A stretch of DNA of 9,811 bases, taken from assembly GCA_947175305.1 (NCBI GenBank), contig CAMWMO010000016.1, positions 1-9,811 on the forward strand, given 5' to 3'. Under the pieces are notes generated by a model that saw nothing but the letters and a program-made list of their open reading frames with translations, was not told where the DNA came from and did not search any database. This DNA comes from an uncultured Lachnospiraceae bacterium. GTDB taxonomy: Bacteria > Bacillota > Clostridia > Lachnospirales > Lachnospiraceae. Positions 1-7,503 of the stretch are shown here, piece by piece; positions within the stretch are counted from its first letter, which is position 1, and every line of letters begins with the position of its first letter. Both the position numbers and the translations under genes were made by a program.

Positions 1-300
1 ATGGTGATCCGAGAGCGTATCAAATATCCCCGGAATCGTCACGATCAGATCGTCATAAGAGTAAGCCAGTATCTCAGCAAGTCCCTCCACGATCTCAGGG
101 CTTGCCTTCTGCAGCATCAGATCCTTGCCCTTGATCATCACGATCTCGCCATCCCCGAAACGCACCATACTCTTCCGGGTATTCAGAAGCTCATCGATCG
201 TCTCATCAATACTATGCACTTTTATCCGGCTATGCAGAATCCCTTTTTCATACAGAAAATAGACGATCGCTGCCAGAATGTCTTTCAGCTTCCTCTTCAT
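1..300 (-). CDS. GT-D (DUF1792) family glycosyltransferase, N-terminal part only
   Basis: Reading the minus strand from the ATG at 300 gives 100 codons without a stop up to the window edge, so the C-terminal part is missing. After a short basic, hydrophobic N-terminus, residues 44-52 read S-M-V-R-F-G-D-G-E. This matches the conserved N-terminal motif of the GT-D fold family (formerly DUF1792), in which the Asp-x-Glu triad (here D50-G51-E52) coordinates the metal and nucleotide sugar. The next stretch (I-K-G-K ... L-Q-K ... L-A-E-I-L) also fits the family. Such enzymes act in the cytoplasm and add a hexose to a growing glycan; donor and acceptor cannot be read from this fragment. The ATG lies 2 nt after the TAA of the upstream GT4 gene (303-305), with a GGGG stretch at 312-315 as a rather distant Shine-Dalgarno. 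Family call fairly sure, specificity unknown. Confidence 0.8.
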   Translation of the reverse strand, partial: MKRKLKDILAAIVYFLYEKGILHSRIKVHSIDETIDELLNTRKSMVRFGDGEIVMIKGKDLMLQKASPEIVEGLAEILAYSYDDLIVTIPGIFDTLSDHH

Positions 301-302
301 TA

Positions 303-1445
303 TTATTTTTTCCCCTGTATCCGATCCCGCATCCCAACGACTGTCTCAAAATAATTTTCAAAATTATACTTTTCCACAAGCGCCCGATACCCTGCCTCTC
401 CCATTCGCAGCATCCGCTCCCTGTCAGAGAGCATCTGATCCACCTTACGCAGGAGATCCTCCCCATCGCAGTCCCTGAACTGATATCCCGTCACACCCTC
501 CTCCACATAGCAGGCTGTGCCATTGGCATCGCTGCAGATGACCGGCAAGGAATAACTCATGGCCTCCAGCTGGGACACAGACGCCATCTCCCTTGTGCTG
601 GGAATCACATAGACATCCGCCGCCAGATATTCACGCTCCATCTCGCTGCGGGGAATATTGGTCTTCACCGTGACCACATCCTCCATGTGATGCTCCGTCA
701 CATATTTTCTGACCTGTTCACAGTACTCTTTCTGAAAATGGTTTGTAGCCTCCCCCACCAGGGTCAGCCGGATCCGGTACTTGTCCTGTAACTGTCTGAC
801 CACATCAAGCAGCATCAGATGGTGCTTTCTGATCTCATATTTACCAATACACAAAATATGTATTGTATCATCCGTAAAATAAGCTCTCTCCTCCGGAGCC
901 TTCTGCGGCTCCACCACAAAGGGGACAAAAAAATCATTTTCTTTTATGGAAGTGCCTTCTTTTTTCACTCCCATCACCGGCGTCATGCGCAGCTTCGGCG
1001 ACAGCCTGTCCACTATCCGATGCGGCAGATCTGTCTTCTCCGGCTCTGACCAGAGCGGATTCTGATTATATAAAATGCAGGGATATCCCTGTTTTTTACA
1101 GATATGATAGGCTACCATGGAATACATGGACCGTTCCCGCAAAATCACCACGTCCGGCTTAAAATCGCAGATCAGCTTCCTGAATTTACGGATCGGCGGA
1201 AAACCATGCCGGATCTTATAGACGATCGCCTCAGGATTCTTGCGGTGTATCACTTTCACATACAAAAAGTCGATCAAACGATAAAGCGGAGAGTATCCCA
1301 ATACGATCGGCATCACATAAGAATAATCTTCTATGATAGCAGCATAATGGCTGATAAAGCAGACCTCATGACCATGCTCCACAAGTCCCTTCATGATATC
1401 CATCTGATTGGTATGATAGCGTGGCGCTACATACAGGAATTTCAT
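303..1445 (-). CDS. GT4 family glycosyltransferase
   Basis: This 380-residue protein has the usual length and layout of a GT-B fold GT4 retaining glycosyltransferase. The N-terminal acceptor domain starts 'MKFLYVAPRYHTNQMDIMKG' and contains the typical 'FKPDVVILRE' strand near residues 95-104. The C-terminal donor domain starts near residue 195 ('IHILCIGKYEIRKHH'), whose Arg206/Lys207 are placed to bind the sugar-nucleotide diphosphate. The EX7E catalytic signature is present as E286 and E294 in 'REMASVSQLEAMSYSLPVI'. There is no signal peptide or membrane segment, so it should act on lipid-linked intermediates at the cytoplasmic face. Its ATG overlaps the TGA of the radical SAM gene in an ATGA (1442-1445), implying coupled translation; a GGAG lies 11 nt upstream. 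The sugar transferred cannot be told from sequence. Confidence 0.9.
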   Translation of the reverse strand: MKFLYVAPRYHTNQMDIMKGLVEHGHEVCFISHYAAIIEDYSYVMPIVLGYSPLYRLIDFLYVKVIHRKNPEAIVYKIRHGFPPIRKFRKLICDFKPDVVILRERSMYSMVAYHICKKQGYPCILYNQNPLWSEPEKTDLPHRIVDRLSPKLRMTPVMGVKKEGTSIKENDFFVPFVVEPQKAPEERAYFTDDTIHILCIGKYEIRKHHLMLLDVVRQLQDKYRIRLTLVGEATNHFQKEYCEQVRKYVTEHHMEDVVTVKTNIPRSEMEREYLAADVYVIPSTREMASVSQLEAMSYSLPVICSDANGTACYVEEGVTGYQFRDCDGEDLLRKVDQMLSDRERMLRMGEAGYRALVEKYNFENYFETVVGMRDRIQGKK

Positions 1446-2440
1446 ATAAATTTATTCTCCTTCAGACTGTATTTACCGCCCTTTAAAAATTTATGTTTGA
1501 TGACCCACCAGCCGGGCACCCAGATATATTTGTGCATGGCCGGTGAGGCGCTGCCGATCATCCAGCAGTTTCTGTCACAGTTTCTGGTACATTCCCGCAC
1601 CTTTTTCGCCTGTTCGGAATGCCACAGCTCCTCCCAGCTCTGCTCTCTGAGATTCCCCATGACCGCCTTCTTCTCCATCCCGTTACAGGGAATCACATCA
1701 CAGAAAGGGTCGATAAAAAAGGCGTCCTTCGACATATCGCAGGGCAGGAGTCTTTTATTCCCGTAAATGTAGTTGATCAGCCCATGGTTAAAATAGGCAC
1801 GGAACCACTTTTTGGGCGACTTGCTTTTAAGCAGCTCATTGATCAGCTTCTCAAAATTCTGCGCCACCTTATATTTATCATCGATCTTATTATCCGTCTT
1901 GCGGAAATAGAAAGAATTGTGCAGAGTAGCCGTGGCAAACTCCATGCCCATATCGTTGGCGATATTGTAAAGAGGCACCAGATCCTCGCAGTTCATATCC
2001 TGTACCGTCATCCCGAATCCTACGTCCGGATGCTTCATCTCCACCAGCGTCCTCAGGGTCTCGTAACCCCTGTTAAAGCCATCCGGGATCCCCCGGATCT
2101 TATCGTTGGTCTCCTGCAGACCCTCGATGCTGATACGGATCCCCACTTTCGGAAACTCCTTACAGAGGGCGATGATCCGATCTGTAAAGTATCCGTTTGT
2201 AGAAATGACAATTCTGTCAGATTTTTCATAAAGCTCTCTCACAATATCGGGGATATCCTGCCTGATAAAAGGTTCTCCGCCCGTAATATTAGTAAATGCC
2301 ATCTCCGGCAGCTTCTTAATGTCCTCCAGCGTGATCTCTTCCTCCGGTCTGGTCGGATCCCGGAAGCAGTCGCACATGTTACAGTGCGCATTGCACCTGT
2401 AAGTTACGATGACCGTGCCGTATAGTGTTCGTTTTGCCAT
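1442..2440 (-). CDS. Radical SAM protein with SPASM-like C-terminal cysteines
   Basis: The 332-residue protein carries the radical SAM CxxxCxxC motif at C16, C20 and C23 ('YRCNAHCNMCDCF'), which binds the [4Fe-4S] cluster that cleaves S-adenosylmethionine. It also has the SAM-binding 'TGGEPF' at 53-58 and a 'STNGY' strand at 80-84. The C-terminal third has further cysteines at 234, 247, 252, 284, 288 and 292, with 'PCNGMEKKAVMGNLREQSWEEL' style spacing (P251 to L272) typical of SPASM or twitch domains that hold auxiliary Fe-S clusters. The tail ends in an aromatic/basic 'WVPGWWVIKHKF' segment that might touch the membrane. The start is supported by AAGGAG at 2451-2456. It lies between two GT4 genes, so a sugar, a lipid-linked glycan or a surface-protein side chain is a plausible substrate. 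The reaction (epimerisation, dehydrogenation, bond formation) is not deducible. SPASM enzymes often act on peptides, but no small precursor peptide gene is seen here. Confidence 0.88.
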   Translation of the reverse strand: MAKRTLYGTVIVTYRCNAHCNMCDCFRDPTRPEEEITLEDIKKLPEMAFTNITGGEPFIRQDIPDIVRELYEKSDRIVISTNGYFTDRIIALCKEFPKVGIRISIEGLQETNDKIRGIPDGFNRGYETLRTLVEMKHPDVGFGMTVQDMNCEDLVPLYNIANDMGMEFATATLHNSFYFRKTDNKIDDKYKVAQNFEKLINELLKSKSPKKWFRAYFNHGLINYIYGNKRLLPCDMSKDAFFIDPFCDVIPCNGMEKKAVMGNLREQSWEELWHSEQAKKVRECTRNCDRNCWMIGSASPAMHKYIWVPGWWVIKHKFLKGGKYSLKENKFI

Positions 2441-2447
2441 ATATTTC

Positions 2448-3653
2448 CTACTCCTTGTACACTTTCCTCACTATTTTATCACAGTATTCCTCTATTGTGT
2501 CAAAATTTATCTGCTTGCAGTTTTCCCGGTACGCCTCGCACACCTCAGGGTGCTCCCAAAGCTCCCTGATATGGTCTGTCAGCTCCTCCACATCTCCGCC
2601 CCGGAATATATCTCCTGTGCTGCCCGCCTGCACCAGCTCCGGTGCGCCGCCCAGATCGGAGACCAGCACCGGCGTCCCGTACATCTGTGACTCCATCACG
2701 GAGAAGGGACCGTTCTCATACCATTCAGAAGGATAGACAGAAAAACGGGCGCCCGCGATCAGCTCCCGCAGGGCCTCCCCCTGTACAAATCCTTTGTATT
2801 CCACATTTTTTACCTGCTCTACCTCCTCCTGTAGCGGGCCTGTTCCCGCAAACACGAAGGGGATATGGGGCAGGGCACGGCAGGCTGCAAGCAATGATTT
2901 CGTGCCTTTCTCCTCGGAAAGCCGCCCGAAATAGAGCACATAATCCCCGGATTTGCTCTCCTTCTGCACGCGTTCTGCGGTGATGAAATTTTGTAAAAAA
3001 ACAGTTCTGTCTGCAAGCAGCGGATCTGTATCCAGCTGTTTTTTCATGAAACGGCTGGGACAGACGATCACATCCACCAGCGCATAGGTACGCCGCCTGT
3101 GATAAAACATCGCTTCTATCGTACCCAGCAAACTTTTTAGTCCGGAATCATGGATACAGCGATTTTTACTGCAGGCTCCAAAATTTCCTTCCCTGCAGTC
3201 AAAGCAGATCCGTCCCGTAGAGGGGATCCGCATCATATGATTGGGACACACCCACTGATAATCATGGGCCGTATATACCAGCCTGATTCTGTGCCCCGCC
3301 TTTTTCTCGTAAGCCCGCACCGCATCGATCACCGAGGGCGTAAGCTGAAAATTGATATTATTCAGATGCACCACATCGGGGTCCATATCCTGGAGCACCA
3401 CGCTGATCTTGCGCCTGGCCTCAAGGGAATAGATGATCTTAAAGGGATAGAGCAGTTTTTTCAGCTTCCCCGTATGAAAGTCCATGTCGGAGGTGTAGCA
3501 CGCCGCCCGGTTTCCCACCACGCGCCCCGCATGCTCCATGCCGAAATACTGAACCTCATGTCCTCTCTTTTGTAATTCTTCCCCCAGCTGGAAGATATAT
3601 GTCTCCGACCCGCCGTTGGGGTGCAGAAACTTATTTACCATCAAAATCTTCAT
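2448..3653 (-). CDS. GT4 family glycosyltransferase with an inserted cysteine cluster
   Basis: From the preferred ATG at 3653 this is a 401-residue GT-B fold GT4 enzyme. It starts 'MKILMVNKFLHPNGGSETY', the usual beginning of this subfamily with its Gly-Gly loop. The acceptor domain contains 'AHDYQWVCPNH' (129-139). This is followed by a cysteine-rich insert: C150-x2-C153-x7-C161-x4-C166, plus C136 just before. The donor domain has 'YVLYFGRLSEEKGTKSLL' (238-255) and the EX7E pair E313/E321 in 'WYENGPFSVMESQMYGTPVL'. No signal or membrane segment is seen, so it is cytoplasmic. The frame is also open from an ATG at 3674 with a better Shine-Dalgarno (GGAG, 3682-3685), which would add seven residues and overlap the kinase gene by 17 nt; I prefer 3653 because it fits the family start. 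A gap of 7 nt separates it from the radical SAM gene. Donor and acceptor are unknown. Confidence 0.9.
   Translation of the reverse strand: MKILMVNKFLHPNGGSETYIFQLGEELQKRGHEVQYFGMEHAGRVVGNRAACYTSDMDFHTGKLKKLLYPFKIIYSLEARRKISVVLQDMDPDVVHLNNINFQLTPSVIDAVRAYEKKAGHRIRLVYTAHDYQWVCPNHMMRIPSTGRICFDCREGNFGACSKNRCIHDSGLKSLLGTIEAMFYHRRRTYALVDVIVCPSRFMKKQLDTDPLLADRTVFLQNFITAERVQKESKSGDYVLYFGRLSEEKGTKSLLAACRALPHIPFVFAGTGPLQEEVEQVKNVEYKGFVQGEALRELIAGARFSVYPSEWYENGPFSVMESQMYGTPVLVSDLGGAPELVQAGSTGDIFRGGDVEELTDHIRELWEHPEVCEAYRENCKQINFDTIEEYCDKIVRKVYKE
2451..2456 (-). promoter_or_regulatory. Shine-Dalgarno of the radical SAM gene
   Basis: AAGGAG lies at the very end of the upstream GT4 gene, just before its TAG, 10 nt before the ATG at 2440. 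A second AGGA at 2446-2449 sits 5 nt before the ATG. The overlap with the upstream stop suggests termination-reinitiation coupling. Confidence 0.6.
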
Positions 3654-3657
3654 TACT

Positions 3658-5532
3658 CTATCCCCACTTCGCATTGTACAGCTCCATATCCTCGTAGACC
3701 GGAATGTAACTGTTCACGGACTCTCCGGTCCTTTTTATGCTCCAGCCCTGATACACGTTACCGTCATAATCCGGCGTGTAGGAAAGAGGTTCCCCGTCCA
3801 TAACCTCTATGATCTCCACCACTCCCTCATAGACTGAGAAAGTGAGCCGGTGCACTTCCCCACTTGCGGGCGCAGCAAAGGCATCATGGGGCACGCCCCA
3901 CCTCTCACACAGATAATTCAACCGGTTTGCCAGGAAATACTTTGTATAACAGACATTTGCGTCATAATTTTGATAGCGGGAAGTGCCGTCCTCTCCAAAC
4001 TGCCGCACACTCTCCCACCGCGCATCATCCATCGCTACAGAAGCCCTGATCCGGTCCGCATAGCTGTCGATCCCCGTATGCAGAAGCTCCTCAAAGAAAG
4101 GAAGCGTTTTCGCATATTCCTCCGCAATGCACCGCTGAAATTCCGGCATATCATACAGCTTTTGATACCAGTTGAGCGCTATGGCCAACCGCTCATTGTT
4201 GTTCACATTCGTCTCCGTATAATTTGTATAGATGCCATCACTTCCGCCATCCTCTCCGAATGCTCTGTCATAATCCCAGGCCGGACCGGAGTAGAGCTTC
4301 TCATCTCCCCTGTCCTTATAAAAAAACATGCTGGTGGATCCTGTATCCTTCTCCATGGCGATCTCGTCCACCAAGAATCTGTCGGTAAAACTTACAAGAT
4401 CCATCTTCTCCCAAACCGCCGGGTCTCCACTTTGTATCAGTTGATCGATGGTCTCCACGCAATTCTGTATATATGCCACCTGCTCCCTAGAGGCATGGCG
4501 GGGCGCATTGATCGTAAAATGATCTCCTCTGGATGTCACAAACCCATTCTCCTCCGCCACATAGTGCTCGGGATGATCCTTTTCGATCAGATAACCGCCG
4601 CTGATATCTTCCCCGTTCTCCAAAACATACCCTTTGTTATTTTCCTCCTCATACCGCTCTGCTGTCTCCTGTGCGATGGAAGCATTTCTGCGCTTGTTCT
4701 CTTTGTCCAGATCGTAGATGTCGACGCGTCCCTCTCCCACGGTCACAGATTCCGTCAACAGATAGATGCCCCGATACTCTCCATTCAGGTACAAATCCAC
4801 CCAGGTACCCTGCATACTGTATGCCAAACCCAATCCCTGTGCCAGATCCATAGCGATCTTATCGTCCAGCTTACTGCCCTCATTCCACAACGCCAAAAGC
4901 CGCCAGCGGTCTCCTTTGTTCAGACCACAGAGCGGATATGCCTTGGGCAGCTTGAGCGCATAGGGCTTCTTCTCATATTCCCAGGTAGAATTTCCTCTGC
5001 CAGATATCCGCAGAAGCTCCCCCTGATACTCCGCAGCGCCATCCGCCCGCACCACACAGAGCTTTCCCGGCTCCTCGTTCTCCTTATCTTCATGCAGATA
5101 CTCCAGACCGCCGCTCTCTGTGGCGATAAACATAGCCGGTATATTTGCTGATTTCAGAAAGGCGATCTCGTAAGTCGCAGACTGGTAGGAAGGATCCGTC
5201 ACCTGTAACTCATAACTGCAGCCCTCTTCCCAGGTAAAAACGTCTCCCTCCCGATACAGATCTCCGTCGATCCGCACGCTGTTTTCTCCCGTATCACCCA
5301 GACGAACCTGATAATTTTTGACACAGGAGGGCAGGAAAAAATATCCCTTCTCCGTCTCCTCGGGAAACCACATCCGGACTTGATTTTCACTCTGTGCCAT
5401 GCGGATCTCGACACAGGGGAGCTCTCCGTCCACCTGCAGCAGGATATTGCATTGTCTAAAGAAGTACAGATACCCTGCTGCCGCCACGATCAATACGGCG
5501 AGCATGATACCCATACGGTTTCTCTTACGCAT
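3658..5532 (-). CDS. Membrane-anchored CotH-family protein kinase
   Basis: The 624-residue protein starts with a basic patch (M-R-K-R-N-R) and one hydrophobic helix (about 8-25) without a clear cleavage site. It is thus predicted as a single-pass protein with its body outside the membrane. Residues about 30-130 look beta-rich and precede the CotH kinase domain (about 130-550). Landmarks there are 'SGRGNSTWEYEKKPYALKL' (177-195), 'NEGSKLDDKIAMDLA' (217-231), 'WVDLYLNGEYRGIYLLTE' (244-261), 'GGYLIEKD' (312-319), 'FLVDEIAMEKD' (386-396) and 'AWDYDRAFGE' (418-427), the last holding the acidic active-site motif. Residues about 560-624 resemble one Listeria-Bacteroides (Flg_new) repeat. In Bacillus, CotH phosphorylates spore-coat proteins; here the neighbours point to the cell surface or its glycan instead. 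The start is supported by GGAG at 5541-5544, and the ATG lies 3 nt after the previous stop. Family is clear, substrate unknown. Confidence 0.9.
   Translation of the reverse strand: MRKRNRMGIMLAVLIVAAAGYLYFFRQCNILLQVDGELPCVEIRMAQSENQVRMWFPEETEKGYFFLPSCVKNYQVRLGDTGENSVRIDGDLYREGDVFTWEEGCSYELQVTDPSYQSATYEIAFLKSANIPAMFIATESGGLEYLHEDKENEEPGKLCVVRADGAAEYQGELLRISGRGNSTWEYEKKPYALKLPKAYPLCGLNKGDRWRLLALWNEGSKLDDKIAMDLAQGLGLAYSMQGTWVDLYLNGEYRGIYLLTESVTVGEGRVDIYDLDKENKRRNASIAQETAERYEEENNKGYVLENGEDISGGYLIEKDHPEHYVAEENGFVTSRGDHFTINAPRHASREQVAYIQNCVETIDQLIQSGDPAVWEKMDLVSFTDRFLVDEIAMEKDTGSTSMFFYKDRGDEKLYSGPAWDYDRAFGEDGGSDGIYTNYTETNVNNNERLAIALNWYQKLYDMPEFQRCIAEEYAKTLPFFEELLHTGIDSYADRIRASVAMDDARWESVRQFGEDGTSRYQNYDANVCYTKYFLANRLNYLCERWGVPHDAFAAPASGEVHRLTFSVYEGVVEIIEVMDGEPLSYTPDYDGNVYQGWSIKRTGESVNSYIPVYEDMELYNAKWG
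3661..3685 (-). promoter_or_regulatory. Two competing Shine-Dalgarno sites for the GT4 gene at 2448
   Basis: GGAG at 3682-3685 is 7 nt before the ATG at 3674, inside the end of the kinase gene. GGGGA at 3661-3665 is 7 nt before the ATG at 3653, which follows the kinase TAG (3658-3660) by 4 nt. The first site pairs better; the second start fits the protein family. Either or both may be used. Confidence 0.4.
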
Positions 5533-5535
5533 CCC

Positions 5536-7503
5536 TTACTCTCCCTTTTCGGTTCCTCTTCTTTTCACCGCCCGCTCATAAAGCGCCAGCGTCTGTTCCG
5601 TCACATCATCCCAGTCATATTTCCCGCAAATGAAATCCGCGCTCTCCGATCCCTTTTGCCGCACTTCCTCGGGATGCTCCAACAAATAGGCAAGCTGCTT
5701 TCGCAGATCCTGCACATTCCCCTTGTGAAAGGTAAACGCCTTATCTTCCACCACCTCGGTGTTTTCCCTGATATCGCTGACCAGACAGCAGGTGCCATAG
5801 CTCATGGCCTCCAGAAGGGTCATCGCCATACCCTCCACATCGCTGGGCAGTACAAACGCATAGGCATTGGCATACAGTTCCTCCAAAACCTGCCCCTGTA
5901 CGAAATCCGTCATGAGGATCCGCTCATCCTTCGCCGCCATCTGATGGATCTGGTCCATATAGGACATCGCCTGAGAACTTCCCCCTGCGATCACCAGCTT
6001 CTTGTCCGTATCAAGCTCATAAAAGGCCTCGATCAGATAGTGCAGCCCCTTCTCCGGCACGATCCGCGCTAGAAAGAGAAAATAACCGTCCTTTACAAGC
6101 CCGTACTTTTCCTCAATGATAGAGTATCCCTGCAGCGCCGGTCTGCTGATTCCGTTCGGGATATAAGTGACCTGCCTGTGATAGGTATCCATAAAATATT
6201 GTCTCACATTATCCGACAGCACAATGATCTCATCGGCATACTTTGCCGCCATCTTCTCTCCGAATTTGATCACATAAGAAGCAAAATTGCCCCATTTTGC
6301 CCGCTGCCAATCCAGACCATGGATGGTCACCACGATCTTTCTTTTCAGAAAATGGGGCAGCCAGAGCATCGCACAGGGTCCTTCCGCGTGATAATGGATC
6401 ACATCATAGGGATGAAAGAGCGCCATGATAGTGGCAAAAAAAGTGTAAACAATAGCATTTAGGCTGCTCCGCCGAAACGTGGGGACAATGTAGACACGGA
6501 TTCCCTTATAATATTTACGCCCTTTCCAGCCGTACTCCTGATCATACTTTTTCCCGGAGACATGATGCCCGTACCGGTTATAGGCATCCACCCGATGACC
6601 TTTGGCCGCCATACGCACGGAGAGCTCGTCCACCACCACTTCCACGCCGCCCTCTCTGGACGGAATACGCTTGTGACCTATCATGGCAATGCGCATTCCC
6701 TTCTTGGATCTCTTTCTGAGGGCTTTTTTCTGCTTGAGATCACTTCCTTGCCTGAGGGTCCTGCTCTCTCTGTAAACATAATACAAAAAAGCAAAATTCG
6801 TGTTCAGATAGCGGGGCAGCATCCGCTTCGGATCCTGCAGGATACGGAACACCCACTCCAGGCAAAGCTTCTGCATCCACATGGGCGACCGTTTCGTGGT
6901 ACCTGCCGTAAAGTCAAAGGCCGCTCCCACGCCCAGCATCAGGGCGTTAATCTTATGGCGGTGCTCATACATCCACCACTCTTGCTTGGGCGCACCCAGA
7001 GCCACCCATACAAAATCGGCACCGCTCTCATTGATACGGCGGATGATTTCCTCGTCCTCCTGCTCCGTCAACTCCCGGAAGGGCGGTGAGTACATTCCCG
7101 CGATCTGGAGCTTCGGATACCGCCTGCGGAGCGTAGCCTCCAGCGCTGCCAGCGTAGCTTCCGTACTGCCATAAAAATAATGGCGATATCCCGTCTTCTG
7201 TGACAGGTCGAGAATGGCCGGCATCAGATCCGGGCCGGGCACCCGCTTCGCATGAGAAAACCCCCTTTTTCTGCTGACAATAGAAAGGGGCTGGCCATCC
7301 GGCAATGCCATGGCCGCACTGTTCTGTACTCTGCGATAAGCCTTATCCCGATATGCCATCACTGTGGTGTGCACATTGGAGACACAGATATAATCGCCCT
7401 TAAGCTGCTCCAGATGTTCCGTGATATAGGCGATCGTGTCCTCCATGTTCGTCACATTGATGTTTGTTTCCAGTATTTTACAGTATTGCAGTTCTTTCTT
7501 CAT
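5536..7503 (-). CDS. Fused WecG/TagA/CpsF (GT26) and GT4 glycosyltransferase
   Basis: This 655-residue protein joins two usually separate enzymes. Residues 1 to about 245 are a complete WecG/TagA/CpsF domain. It shows 'SNVHTTVMA' (42-50), 'ALPDGQPLSIVSR' with D69 where the family's catalytic Asp lies, 'RVPGPDLM' (87-94), 'FYGS' (110-113), 'WVALGAPKQEWWM' (166-178) and the C-terminal appendage 'EWVFRILQDPKRMLPRYLNTN' (216-236). In TagA relatives this appendage helps membrane binding and activity. A basic linker (about 246-269, rich in K/R) leads to a GT4 domain starting 'MRIAMIGHKRIPSREGG' at 270. This has 'YFLFLARIVPEKGLHYLIEA' (474-493) and the EX7E pair E557/E565. GT26 enzymes typically add a ManNAc-like sugar to a lipid-linked first sugar, so this protein may add two early sugars in succession. 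The start is set by GAGG at 7511-7514; it overlaps the polymerase gene by 26 nt. Sugars transferred are inferred, not seen. Confidence 0.92.
   Translation of the reverse strand: MKKELQYCKILETNINVTNMEDTIAYITEHLEQLKGDYICVSNVHTTVMAYRDKAYRRVQNSAAMALPDGQPLSIVSRKRGFSHAKRVPGPDLMPAILDLSQKTGYRHYFYGSTEATLAALEATLRRRYPKLQIAGMYSPPFRELTEQEDEEIIRRINESGADFVWVALGAPKQEWWMYEHRHKINALMLGVGAAFDFTAGTTKRSPMWMQKLCLEWVFRILQDPKRMLPRYLNTNFAFLYYVYRESRTLRQGSDLKQKKALRKRSKKGMRIAMIGHKRIPSREGGVEVVVDELSVRMAAKGHRVDAYNRYGHHVSGKKYDQEYGWKGRKYYKGIRVYIVPTFRRSSLNAIVYTFFATIMALFHPYDVIHYHAEGPCAMLWLPHFLKRKIVVTIHGLDWQRAKWGNFASYVIKFGEKMAAKYADEIIVLSDNVRQYFMDTYHRQVTYIPNGISRPALQGYSIIEEKYGLVKDGYFLFLARIVPEKGLHYLIEAFYELDTDKKLVIAGGSSQAMSYMDQIHQMAAKDERILMTDFVQGQVLEELYANAYAFVLPSDVEGMAMTLLEAMSYGTCCLVSDIRENTEVVEDKAFTFHKGNVQDLRKQLAYLLEHPEEVRQKGSESADFICGKYDWDDVTEQTLALYERAVKRRGTEKGE

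Noticed and set aside
1619..2425. A 268-codon plus-strand frame opposite the radical SAM gene
   Set aside because: It is in register with a gene that has clear catalytic motifs on the minus strand; the plus-strand protein has no recognisable features.
3850..5151. A 433-codon open frame on the plus strand opposite the kinase gene
   Set aside because: It is in exact codon register with the kinase gene, so its stops would need TTA, CTA or TCA codons there, which are rare in this genome. The translation shows no domain and no good ribosome site.
5380..6072. A 230-codon plus-strand frame spanning the junction of the kinase and the GT26-GT4 fusion gene
   Set aside because: It is a shadow in register with both minus-strand genes, which happen to share the same frame; it has no motifs.
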